From assembly GCA_001579985.1 (NCBI GenBank), contig LRSR01009378.1:2296-39493 (forward strand): 37,198 nt of DNA. The letters are read 5' to 3'. This stretch comes from Hypsibius dujardini. Lineage: Eukaryota > Tardigrada > Eutardigrada > Parachela > Hypsibiidae. Shown here one piece after another: positions 21,051 through 33,904 of this stretch (position 1 is its first letter; every line of letters begins with the position of its first letter). Both the position numbers and the translations under genes were made by a program. Under the pieces are notes generated by a model. The model was given only the letters and a program-made list of their open reading frames with translations, searched no databases and was not told the origin of the DNA.

Positions 21051-24000
21051 CATCGATCCATCAATCAATCCATCAATCAATCGATCAATCAATCAACCTC
21101 TCGCTTATCAGTGTTGACGTTAGTCAATCAATCAACCGATCAATCAAACATCCACTCGCCAACCTGGCAATGTATGGCGTGCCTTGTGGCACCAAGTCAA
21201 TCAACGAATGGCGAACCGTAGCAAGTATCTCCGCCAGCTGTACGTACTGTTACTGAGAGTCTCGACAACATTGCGATTGCTGTCGTTCTTCACAAGTTTC
21301 TTAGCTTCTCGCACGACGATCTCGTTGTTCTCCAGCGTGGCGTCAATGCTGTCCGACGAGGGGAAGTTATTGAGCAAAGTCTGCATGAATCTGCGAAATG
21401 AATCCCGGTCAGCGGTCAGCCCATTTCACAAGTCAATGGTTCAAGGCTTCTTCTTACTCGTCAACGACAATCTCGTCAAACTGGACGGACTTGTTGCACT
21501 TCGGGCAGGTCCAGCGGGCCTTCTGCGCTTTATTCATGAAGAGGAAACTCGACACGTCGAAGCAGTCAATGTGATCGCAGTTGCGGCCTCGCACCGGCAT
21601 GGTCAGCCGCGACCGGGACGCCGGACAGTGCAGACTGATCTTCTGTGAGTCCGTCACAATGTCTCCGTCTCCGCCACCGAGCGACTGGTACACTACACGA
21701 AAAGATTGCACAAGTTAGTAATATCTAACTTGCTTGGACGATCAGAACTTACATTTATAAACGGAATCCTTGCTGGGGACGCGATTCACGCTGACCGTCT
21801 TCAGGATATCTTCCATACTCTTCCTTCTCGCGCACTCCACAATGAGATAATAATCCTGAAAAAAGAGTGTCGAATGAAGCACTATTCGACGCACTCTCGA
21901 GCGCGTCGGTTTGCCCCATTACCTTTGGGGGCTCTTCAGGCACCGGGGGAACAGGCTGGGCGCCTGTCTGGGCGTTGTCCTCTGTCCAACGGACCAAGAC
22001 GACATTCTGAGCTGCCAAAAGATTCAAGTTCACCTCGATAGGCTGATTAAAGACGGCGTTCTTCTTCTTCTTCATTCGGTTGCTGAAGTCCACAACAGCC
22101 TGTCGGAACAAAAAGGAACGGACAAACAGTCAGACTTCCACTGTTCGATTGTCGGAACGGAAAGGAACGGACAAACAGTCAGACTTCAACCGTTCGATTC
22201 TTGGAACAAAAAGGAACGGACAAACAGTCAAAGTTCCACCGTTCAATTGTCGGAACAGAAAGGAACGGACGAACAGTCAGACTTCCACCGTTCGATTCTC
22301 GGAACAAAAAGGAACGGACGAACAGTCAGACTTCCACCGTTCGATTCTTGGAACAAAGGAACGAACGAACAGTCAAGACTTCCACCGTTCGATTCTTGGA
22401 ACAAAAAGGAACGAACGAACAGCCAGACTTCCACCGTTCAAGTGTCAGAACAAAAGGAACGGACGAAGTCAGACTTCCACCGTTCGATTGTCGATCGGCA
22501 GACAACAACGAGATTGTCCCCTTACCGGTTCGACAAGCGTCTTCCCGTTCAACATCAACTTCAAATTGTCCGGATGCATCTCATAGGCAGTGGTGAGAGT
22601 GGGCGACTCCTGGCAGAACCGAAACAGAACCACAGTGTCGGTGGCGTGTTGGTTGACGCTGTTTTGGTTGAAGAAGAAGGTCGTGATGATTTCACGATAG
22701 ACTCCGCGTGTCGTTAGCGTCTGGTCCCGACCTGTATGAAAAATGGAAAGAAACGCTTGTACACAGAGCAGAGGTGAGTACAACTGGTGAATGAAAAAGT
22801 ACGTACGGATGCTCAGCGGTTCCCGGACTTGCCACAGCGTCTCATGGAAGACAGGCGCCTTGATGACACGCCCGCCGTTGCCGGTGGGATTCAGCTCACT
22901 GGGAAAGGTCGGCATCGATATCTTAAATCTGAGCATCTTCGGCTCCGACGGGGCAGACTTGACCACATCAGAGTCGTCGGATCTTAATGGGGTGGCCGCA
23001 GCAGCCGGAGTCGTCGTGTGGCCGTTGGAGAAGGCTTGGGCAAACGGATTGTTGGACATGATACTGGAACCGCTGATCACGCCGGCAGCCAAATGCTGAG
23101 CGCGAAGTTGCTGCAGCTGCGCGGTAGCCAGTGCCGCCGCTCGCTGGGAATTCTGAATGGACAAGGGACGCACGATTACCAAAGCATTCAGAATTTGGTT
23201 AAACGAAGGGTAAACATTTGCAGACTTCAGCTTTAAGAGTTCTAGACTTCGCCGGCTCTCCAGTTTCCGCGGACGTCTCTCCTCCTTCTCTTTCCAGCGA
23301 ATAACGCATCGTGGAAGTGTGGATTTACTTTTCGGCAGGATCAAGCAGTTCGTACAAACAAGCAATTCAACCGCCGCCAGCTGGATGGACAGACGGACGG
23401 ACGGACAGACGGATGGACAGACGGACAGACGGACGGACAGACGGACGGACGAACAGACGGATGGACGGACGAACAGACGGATGGACGGACGGATGAACAT
23501 ACGGACAGACGGACGGACGGACAGACGGACGGACAGACGGATGGACAGACGGATGGACAGACGGATGGACGGACGGAGAGACGGAGAGACGGACGGACGG
23601 ACAGCATAGAGGGGGTTCTATTGGGCCCCAGGGATGGGTAAAGTCGCCGGGGAGCTATTGGGCCCCACACACTACAACGGAGGGGTAAAATAGCTGTAGC
23701 TATAATTATTTTTTAAAATGAACACAACTACACGACTTTTCCTAGCCACGATCGCCATTAACTGATTAGTTTTAAACATAAGCTCAATAAGTAATTGACG
23801 TCACCACAAGTGCGGTGTCTGCGAATCCAAACGACACAGGCTGTGTCGCACAGCAAGAAAACACTTACTGGTGCGGTCCGTCCGGAATCGAGCGGTTGAT
23901 AAGGATGGATGACACTGTTCCGCTGTTGCTGCAAGGAGGAAGTCATCCCATTGCTGTACCCTATTCGAAGGTCCGTCCGGAGGTCCGTCCGAGGGTCCGT

Positions 24001-27000
24001 CCGGAGGTCCGTCCGAAGGTCCGTCCGAAGGTCCGTCCGAAGGTCCGTCCGAAGGTCCGTCCGAAGGTCCGTCCGAAGGTCCGTCCGAGGGTCGCGCGAC
24101 GCCGCATGCACCGCCGAAGCCGTCTGAAAATCCCTCCGCAGTGGCGGTGGTATCGGCGTCGAGTGCGGCGCCATGGTGGGATCGTCCGACAGGGAGCGCA
24201 TGAGGTGCGTAATCCGGTCCTTATAATGCGCGCTGGAGTCCTGGGAGGAAGTCGCCGCGCCGCCCTGGTTGTAGGACACACCGCCGAGGCTGTAGGAGCT
24301 GCTGGAGAGGCCGTACGACTGCGGGTAACGCGAGAGAACCTGACTGCCGGGAGACCGACTGTCAAGGGTGAATTGGTTGGAAGGTGCAGGGTTCTGCTGG
24401 ACGGACGGGATCATACTGGGCGGCGGCGACTGACCCAGCTGCGGGAACAGTGAATAGCTGCTCTGGCCGGAACTGGGGAAGTAGTTGTATGGGTGTGCGT
24501 GACTGCAAAGGGAAACTCGAAGTAGAACCACTAGCACCCAACATCCTGGAAAGGAAAGCAAACCTTGACGTAGGAATGTAGGGTGACGGTGGCGTCACTT
24601 GCTGCTGCATGATCGGCTGTGAATTCAACACTCGCTTGGAGGTCGCTGACGACGAGCCCGAATTATCCGCGCTCGAGAAGTGATCATTCGTGCGCTTCCG
24701 ATGCGTATCCGCCGGCAGTGGGGGCGGCCAAGCCGCGGTAGTAGACGCGGGAGCTCGCGGAACGTACGGTCGAACAGGACTTTTACTGAGGGGAAGGGAT
24801 CCCGGCAGAGAATCATATCGTGCCGTGGAAGCGGAGGACGCCGATTGAGTACGCGCGTGTGGCTGCGGCGCGCTGCTGGACGCAACAGGCGCCTTCATCT
24901 TCGGCAGGGTAAGGACAATCCGGCCACGAGGAACGTTAGCGGAAGGGGGAGCAATCTTTTCTCTGCAATGGAGAAACAGAGAGGATTTCAGTTAGCAGTC
25001 AATGTGCCGGGAAGATTTTCATGGGAGCTGCAAGCAACGCGGCGACCTCTCTCGTCTCTTACAGTGCATCGTTACGTGCAAAAACAAATGTACCTTGCGG
25101 AGGGGATAGGAACCGAGTACCGCTGGTTATCAGGCTCCGGGGACTGTGAAGAAGATTCCGAATCATCAGATGGGAAGTCTCTCGCAGCGGCTCTGCGGGC
25201 GGACGACCGTCTGCACGACGGCATTTCCTCATCGTAATCCATGTCGTCCTCCATCGGGTACTCGGGCGAGGGAGTGCGTGCCCTGCGGGAGCGCGTGAAA
25301 GATGAGCGGGAGTTGCGGCCACTGCGGTCGGGACTGTCGTCGTGGATGGTGCTCGACACCGCGCGCTCCTTGCCTGAATAAATGAAGATTCTCCAGTACT
25401 TCCTCTTACCACCGACAGACCTTAACCATGAGGCCACAACACCCGAGCTGTACCTGCGGGATCCGCAAGAATGGCTTGTAGCTTCTTCTTGTCGCTTTCG
25501 CTCAGTTTACTATGAGTCTCCACGGCTTTCTTCACAAGAGAGGGCTTTCGGGCTTTCGACAATCCTACGGCGTTGTAGTCGGAAAGGATGCGTTTGAGCT
25601 GAGCGACATTGCATTTGCTAGCCAATTTCTGCAAGAAAATATAATCAAGATTACCAGTATGAGGTGAAATGCGTATTTCGGCTCACTCATGCGTTTCTCT
25701 TTGATGCAAGCTGCTTGATTGTTTGATTTTCTGTACCATATCCTAGTATACTATATCACTTCTGGAAATCAGGCAATCAAGCACCTGCCATCAAAGAGAG
25801 ACCCATGAGTGAGCCGATTTATCGACCTAGTGGAGGGTGAGCCGAAATACAAATTTCACCTCATACTACTACATACAATGTACTTGTAGAGGCATGAAAT
25901 TCTCCACCTAGTGTACCAGCATAAACACCATCAATTAATTCAATCAATCGATCAACGCATTGTGAATCAATCAATTCAATCAATCAATCAACGCATTGTC
26001 AATCAATCAATTCAATCAATTCAATCAACACATTGTGAATCAATCAATTCAATCAATTCAATCAACACATTGTGAATCAATCAATTCAATCAATCAATCA
26101 ACGCATTGTGAATCAATTAATTCAATCAATCAATCAACGCATTGTGAATCAATCAATTCAATCAATCAATCGACGCATTGTGAATCAATCAATTCAATCA
26201 ATTAATCAACGCATTGTGAATCAATCAATTCAATCAATCAATCAACGCATTGTGAATCAATCAATTCAATCAATCAATCAACGCATTGTGAATCAATCAA
26301 TTCAATCAACGCATTGTGAATCACATAAGCAGGGTATCTTCGCCCTCCCCGAAGACTAACATAACGTCAGATCACTGATTCATCGGTTCTGGATTCTTGT
26401 CCGTTGTCTCCAACGTAAAACGGTGTTGTAGTGAATAAAAAATGCATTCATCAATTCAAGTCAACAACTGATTAATTAGCTACCTAAGGAAGGCAGCGCT
26501 TTTGAATCAATCCTTCAAAACCATGGAGACTCGTGGTTGTAGATAGTAAAACAGAAATCCCACACTTCAGAAATGAACATTTCAATTCAACGCAAAATGC
26601 AATTCTTTCATGGATCAGAATGAGTTTTTTACAGAAGGTGAACCAGTGGAAAAAGAATCAAGGGCATGCAGAAAACTAACAAAAATCAATCAATCAACCA
26701 ATCAACCGACCACACTTCAATCTGTTACCAATGATGTTCACCAATCGTGGCATTTCAAAATAGAGCCGACATTTTTAAAAACCACAACTAAAAAGCTACT
26801 TCCACAAACTGAGGACAGAAAAAAGTCTCCCCTCGAGGCCAGAAAAAGCCACCGCATTGACTGTGAGTGAAGTGGAAACAAAATCAACTCCGCGAATCGC
26901 ACCAATCAATCAATCAATCAATCAATCGAGGACAGATTACATCAACTAATCCACAAATTCCTGCCAGGTCTAATGAAGCATACTCGTTTCTTACCGACAC

Positions 27001-27294
27001 GTAGGTGGCTGTCTGACTCCCGGGACCGGTCAAATATTCGCTGTAATCATCGTCGTCATTCGACACGGACGGGGAAGGGGATGATGCCGCGGCCGCGGAG
27101 GATTCCGCGCTGTCGTCGCTGTCGTCGTCGTCTCCCTCGGAAATGGCCTCGTACTGCGGTGGACTGCTGCTGCTAGTATTCGTGTTATTATTGCTGTTGT
27201 TGCTGCTGTGATGGTTGCCCGAGTCCGCCTCCTCCCCCGAATCGGAATCGGAAGAGTGCCTGTAGGCGTGGTAGGACATCGTTTCACTGCTCAC
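20725..27294 (-). CDS. PIAS: PIAS-family E3 SUMO ligase
   Basis: Minus-strand exons: 27294-26995, 25628-25454, 25373-25094, 24962-24564, 24502-23869, about 23230(uncertain)-22807, 22731-22526, 22099-21923, 21855-21753, 21692-21458, 21390-21248, 20837-20725; roughly 1,060 aa. Order: acidic Ser/Asn-rich N-terminus; SAP domain (LKRILSDYNAVGLSKARKP); long disordered Pro/Ser/Gln region; YPSFNQILNAL, like the pre-PINIT motif of PIAS; PINIT domain (KLMLNGKTLVEP, VVLVRWTED, DYYLIVECARR); SP-RING (CDHIDCFDVSSFLFMN and WTCPKCNK); C-terminal SUMO-interacting VITLD. The family promotes SUMO transfer to nuclear proteins. Human PIAS1 is 651 aa; the extra length lies between SAP and PINIT and includes about nine TDLR units. 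Weak points are the start of the exon at about 23230 and whether the first exon belongs. Confidence 0.9.
20875..21200. repeat. (AATC)n/(GATC)n array in PIAS last intron
   Basis: AATCAATC and CGATCAATC tetranucleotides fill about 20980-21150. Confidence 0.9.
22100..22525 (-). repeat. 49-bp minisatellite in PIAS intron
   Basis: About eight copies of a 49-bp unit from 22102 (next at 22151): GGAACAAAAAGGAACGGAC, AAACAGTCAGACTTCCACC, GTTCGATT. The array nearly fills the intron from acceptor (22100) to donor (22525). Confidence 0.9.
23383..23606. repeat. (ACGG/ACAG)n array in PIAS intron
   Basis: ACGGACGGACAGACGG-type tetranucleotides. The flanking 23607-23660 holds two copies of ATTGGGCCCCA. Confidence 0.9.
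23971..24092 (-). repeat. 12-bp coding minisatellite (TDLR) in PIAS
   Basis: About ten units of GGTCCGTCCGAA (plus strand) encode RTDL repeats on the minus strand inside the PIAS exon 24502-23869. The reading frame is kept through the array and into the donor. Confidence 0.85.
25655..25868. mobile_element. Fold-back element, family B, copy 2
   Basis: CAGTATGAGGTGAAAT and GTATTTCGGCTCAC at the left are mirrored by GTGAGCCGAAATAC and TTTCACCTCATACTA. The inner GCTTGATTGTTTGATTTTC matches copy 1 at 3919. It lies in PIAS intron 1. Confidence 0.85.
25930..26325. repeat. 36-bp AATC-based minisatellite
   Basis: About ten units of AATCAATCAATTCAATC, then AATCAATCAACGCATTGTG, in PIAS intron 1. A weaker (AATC) cluster follows at 26903-26930. 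Confidence 0.95.
26326..26994 (-). other. Rest of PIAS intron 1
   Basis: Mostly unique AT-rich sequence with small AATC clusters near 26685-26705 and 26903-26930. I see no gene. Confidence 0.5.
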
Positions 27295-28220
27295 ACGACC
27301 GCGGTCGCGTCATGGGAAGATGATGAAAAGATGGTGGGAAGATGATGGGAAGATGGTGGAAGCGAGAAAGGGAGAGAAGAGAGAGAAATTTCAACGGAAA
27401 GTCAACGGCAAATTAATTAGGCTCGAAATGTGCCTCTACATCCACACACTCGATCGCATTGCGATTCAATCAAATTAACAGCATGACCTCCTTACGAATA
27501 CCCAACGGAAACGGTGATAATTAAAGAGCCTTCGTCAAAATAAAAACGGATCAATTTCAAAAAATGCAGCACTTCGTTCAATGGAAAGGACGTGGCAAAA
27601 ACCTTGCGCTAACCGAGTTAAGCCATTTAACTCGGTATGCGTATGAAACTATATGTTGCACGAGTTATATGGCTTTACTCGATTAGTTCACAGCTTTTGT
27701 CACGTGTGCAGATCCATTCCGCGCTGCATGCGGTCTTGTTTTCCTATCAATCAAAAATAGGACTTTTTCCACGAGATTAAATACTACCTATCGCCTTTTA
27801 ATGCGCTCAAGCGTACAGTAGGAGCTACTCATACGGAGCTCTGTTCGCATCCATGTTGCAATCAGGCTCTTCCGTTTTTGGCCCAATGCCAAACGAACGC
27901 GGCTCGTAATCGGATCACGCGCGTTATAATTACGTTAGTTTCTTACATTTAATACTTCCCTTTACCGGATGGATCCTTCATGCTGTTACTTTCCGTAAGT
28001 TCGAATTCGAATATGCGAAGAGAGAAAAGAAACGAGTATTAGTCATTACTCCTACTGTGCTCGAAAATTAGACGTGAATTATGTTTTATTCGTCATATAT
28101 AAATATATAAATAAACTACAGTAGTCGCGTTACGTAACGGTACATTCATGTACAAGATTATGCTCGCATCTGGCTCGTCTAATCATGATCCTCGGACATT
28201 TCATTTAAATGTAAATAACC
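27295..28220. other. Upstream region of PIAS with family A fold-back copy
   Basis: A purine-rich GATGGGAAGATG repeat lies at 27312-27360. A family A element lies at about 27590-27708 (GACGTGGCAAAAACC then TTGCGCTAACCGAGTT; right end CTTTTGTCACGTGTG). The rest shows no coding signal. Confidence 0.6.
27590..27708. mobile_element. Fold-back element, family A, copy 4 (diverged)
   Basis: The left end is well preserved. The right end (TTACTCGATTAGTTCACAG then CTTTTGTCACGTG) is diverged from the other copies, suggesting an older insertion. Confidence 0.75.
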
Positions 28221-28224
28221 ATTT

Positions 28225-29670
28225 AGGACGATTGAACGAACCGAACGCCCTTCTTGAACCGAACGCTTAAGGTAAATGAAGGAACAAACCGAACACCTGA
28301 GCTGATCTTTAAGAGAACAGAACATCTCGAACTTAACATGTTGGATGAATCGAACGTCCCAAGTTTAGGACGATGGAACGAACCGAACGCCCTTCTTGAA
28401 CCGAACGTCTTAAGTTAATTGAAGGAACAAACCGAACACCTCAGTTGATCTTTAAGAGAACCGAAAATCTCGAAGCTGACATGTTGGATGAATCGAACAT
28501 TTCAAGTTTAGGACGATTGAACGAACCGAACGCCTTTCTTGAACCGAACGCTTAAGTTAATTGAAGGAACAAACCGAACACCTGAGCTGATCTTTAAGAG
28601 AACCGAAAATCTCGAAGCTGACATGTTGGATGAATCGAACATTTCAAGTTTAGGACGATTGAACAAACCGAACGCCTTTCTTGAACCGAACGCTTAAGTT
28701 AATTGAAGGAACAAACCGAACACCTGAGCTGATCTTTAAGAGAACAGAACACCTCGAACTTAACATTTTGGATGAATCGAACATTTCAAGTTTAGGACGA
28801 TTCAACGAACCGAACGCCTTTCTTGAACCGAACGCTTAAGGTAAATGAAGGAACAAACCGAACACCTCAGTTGATCTTTAAGGGAACCGAAAATCTCGAA
28901 GCTGACATGTTGGATGAATCGAACATTTCAAGTTTAGAACGATTGAGCGAACCGAACGCCCAAGCTGAACATTTCTTGAACCGAACGTATCTACGTGGAA
29001 TTGAAGGAACAAACCGAACACCTGAGCTGATCTTTAAGGGAACCGAAAATCTCAAGTCAAGTAAATGAGGGAACGAATCGAACGTCCCGCACGGAAATTT
29101 TTTTCAAGCGAGCATTTCAAGTTTGGGATGATTGAACAAAGCGAACACCCCGAGGTGAACTTTCTTGAACCGAACACCGTAAATCGAAACGATGGAACAA
29201 ACCGAACGCCCGAGCCGAACTTTTAGAGAACTTCAAGTTTGGGATGATTGAACGAACCGAACATCCCGCGCTGAATAATTTTTAAATCGAACCTCTTAAG
29301 TTTAGAACGACAGAACGAACGTTCAACCAAACATCCCGAGGCAAACGAATGGAACAAATTTAACACATGAGATGAAATTTTGGAACAACGAAAATCTCAA
29401 AGTTAAACATTACTGAGCGAACCGAACATCCTGAGCTGAACAATGAAACAGCCAAATGAACCGAATACAATTAATCAATCAATCAATACATGCATGGTCT
29501 ACACGGTTGAAGGAACCGAACATCCAGAGTTCTATATTAGTGGAACAAACAAATTTGACATCAAACAACCTTGAACGAACCGAACAGTCACGAGGTCAAC
29601 AGTATTGGACCCGAACTCTTTACCGTTTTTGCGCCGATCACGCTAAAAGTCGGACATTTCTACGCAGGAA
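28225..29670. repeat. 142-bp satellite-like tandem array
   Basis: Units start with AGGACGATTGAACGAACC at 28225, 28367, 28510, 28652, 28794 and 28936, a steady 142-143 bp period. The array becomes degenerate from about 29080 to 29670. Each unit contains the short motif GAACCGAAC or a variant several times. No long ORF is conserved between units, so I treat it as non-coding satellite. Confidence 0.92.
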
Positions 29671-29995
29671 TATTTAGTCCTTGATAATTTGATTTGAAAT
29701 AAATTGAAAGAACCGCAATCGAGAACACCTTCTGGTACTGATCAACCGAATTAAGTTGTACTGGTACATTGCAGTTGCCAATTTCAAACGGTTCGATGGT
29801 AGTACACACTGTGTACACGCTGTAGTAACGTATTCATTGACGAGCCAAGGAAAAAGGGTATTTCACGGGGAGTTGAAAGGCATATCCATGGTAGCGTAAT
29901 AACATCCAGTAATTTGTTTACATAATTGTCATTGACAGATTTAGTATGCTAGTGAGTAGGTCCAAGTGCGGAGCCAACCCATGGCACCCGGCTCA

Positions 29996-30036
<41 letters not shown>

Positions 30037-30224
30037 GCCTGTCTGTCTGTCTGTCTGTCTGTCTGCCGGCGAGCCTGCCTGGATTTATGCGTCTGTCGTG
30101 TGCCGAGTCACGAACGGTTGACACACGCAGCAATGCCCGATGAAATCTTCCTAATACTAGTAACACCATGTCGAAATATTAAATGGCCAACGTAGAAACC
30201 TTCATTTTTATGCAGGGGTCCACA
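29671..30224. repeat. Spacer with (CTGT)n array
   Basis: The array occupies about 29996-30065. The rest, downstream of the SLC35E2-like stop, shows no recognisable gene. Confidence 0.7.
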
Positions 30225-32791
<2,567 letters not shown>

Positions 32792-33214
32792 GCCCCCACC
32801 TCTGCTGTCACATGCAAAACGACTTCACCGTTAAAAAGGCTCGATAGACACGAGGAATGATCCATTAAATGAAGATTTCATACGAAAAGCGATGCACGCT
32901 GCAGAGCAATTTTGGCTGGACACGTCAACCACACGCAACAAACACTCTAATGTGCGACTATGCGATTACGATTATTGCGAGTACAGTAAACCGGTTCGTC
33001 GATGAAAAATGAAAACGTGGGTGACGATTATTATGACGCGACCGAGTATTTGTTGTGGTTTTCCGATCCATTGCACTACAGTACAGAGTAGTCTTGTGGG
33101 TTTTCAGTTGCACTACAGTACAGAGTAGTCTTGTGGGTTTTCAGTAACACTGCAATAAATCAATCAAAACGAAACTTCAGGCGGAAAGTTCCCACTTCCA
33201 CTTTCAAATAAGAA
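32792..33214. other. Upstream region of SLC35E2-like gene
   Basis: A ~38-bp tandem duplication (TTGCACTACAGTACAGAG, TAGTCTTGTGGGTTTTCAG) lies at about 33071-33145. Probable promoter region; no core motif recognised. Confidence 0.55.
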
Positions 33215-33775
33215 TATGCTAGAGTCAATTCAAACCATATTGTACGAGGAGACACGCCGGATCTCCGATACTTAGGCTGTGGGGCGTTTTGATTAGTCTA
33301 TTTACGGTAACTCGACTAGTGAGAAAATTGAGTGTAATTTAGCACCTCCTATATGTAGCCGATAGGGCCAATTGCCTGCGGCAGTCAACAAGCAGTGTAC
33401 ACGCGCCGACTTTCATAATTTTTTTCAGCTGTACAGATTCATTGGTGACCAAACTTTTTCCCCAGTAAAAGCCTATGAAAATAAATATCCAATGTTATAA
33501 AAATACAAACCATTTTTTTCGTGTGCTCAGTAATCTCAATTTTTGTTTTGAAACAGCGGATCAGCCAAAATGTTCTGTCTGTCTGGAAACCTTATCTCGC
33601 GCGCCGTCTGTCGGCAAACCGTAGCTTTGTGGGCGGTGCCCGAGATCAGTAGTGTTTATTCGAGATAACTGATCCGGTTTCGGGGTGGCTTGATTAAAGA
33701 TTTTTTCCACTTACGAGGCGAGTGTGTGTATTCGATGGCAGGGTGGTCGGACTCTCTCTCTCTATGTACTCTTTG
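33215..33775 (-). repeat. Promoter-gap repeat R, copy 2
   Basis: Inverted copy of 11708-12255, sitting between the divergent SLC35E2-like and NUDC genes. Read on the minus strand it has the same order of conserved blocks, including CTCGCCTCGTAAGTG and ATATTTATTTTCATAG. Substitutions and small indels are spread throughout, so the duplication is not very recent. Confidence 0.8.
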
Positions 33776-33904
33776 ACTTCCACTTGGAAATTGAATCGAA
33801 TCTCGCTGTTGTTTCTGATTCTGACGCTTTCGTCCGGAATTTTTTTAAACCAGTTATCAGTAATTTCGAGCCGGAATCATTTTTCTTTGCCACTACCAGC
33901 CAAG

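Noticed and set aside
20928-21221. Asn-Gln-Ser-Ile repeat frames (also 592-864, 25996-26359, 34048-34526)
   Set aside because: These are translations of AATC repeats in introns, with no conserved flanking domain or start context.
22201-22596. Lys/Arg/Thr-rich overlapping ORFs
   Set aside because: They follow the 49-bp intronic minisatellite of PIAS and run antisense to a well supported exon.
23152-23160. Intron ending TTGTCCATTCAG at 23153 in PIAS
   Set aside because: It is a good acceptor with matching phase, but the sequence just upstream encodes YPSFNQILNAL and PLSIQNSQR, matching the conserved PIAS pre-PINIT motif, so the exon probably continues through.
28823-29068. Small protein ORF in the satellite (NRT/GTNRTPELIFKGTENL)
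   Set aside because: The frame is a by-product of two satellite units; other units carry frameshifts and stops.
28225-29670. CRISPR-like array because of regular spacing
   Set aside because: Units are contiguous 142-bp tandem copies without unique spacers, in a eukaryotic gene context.
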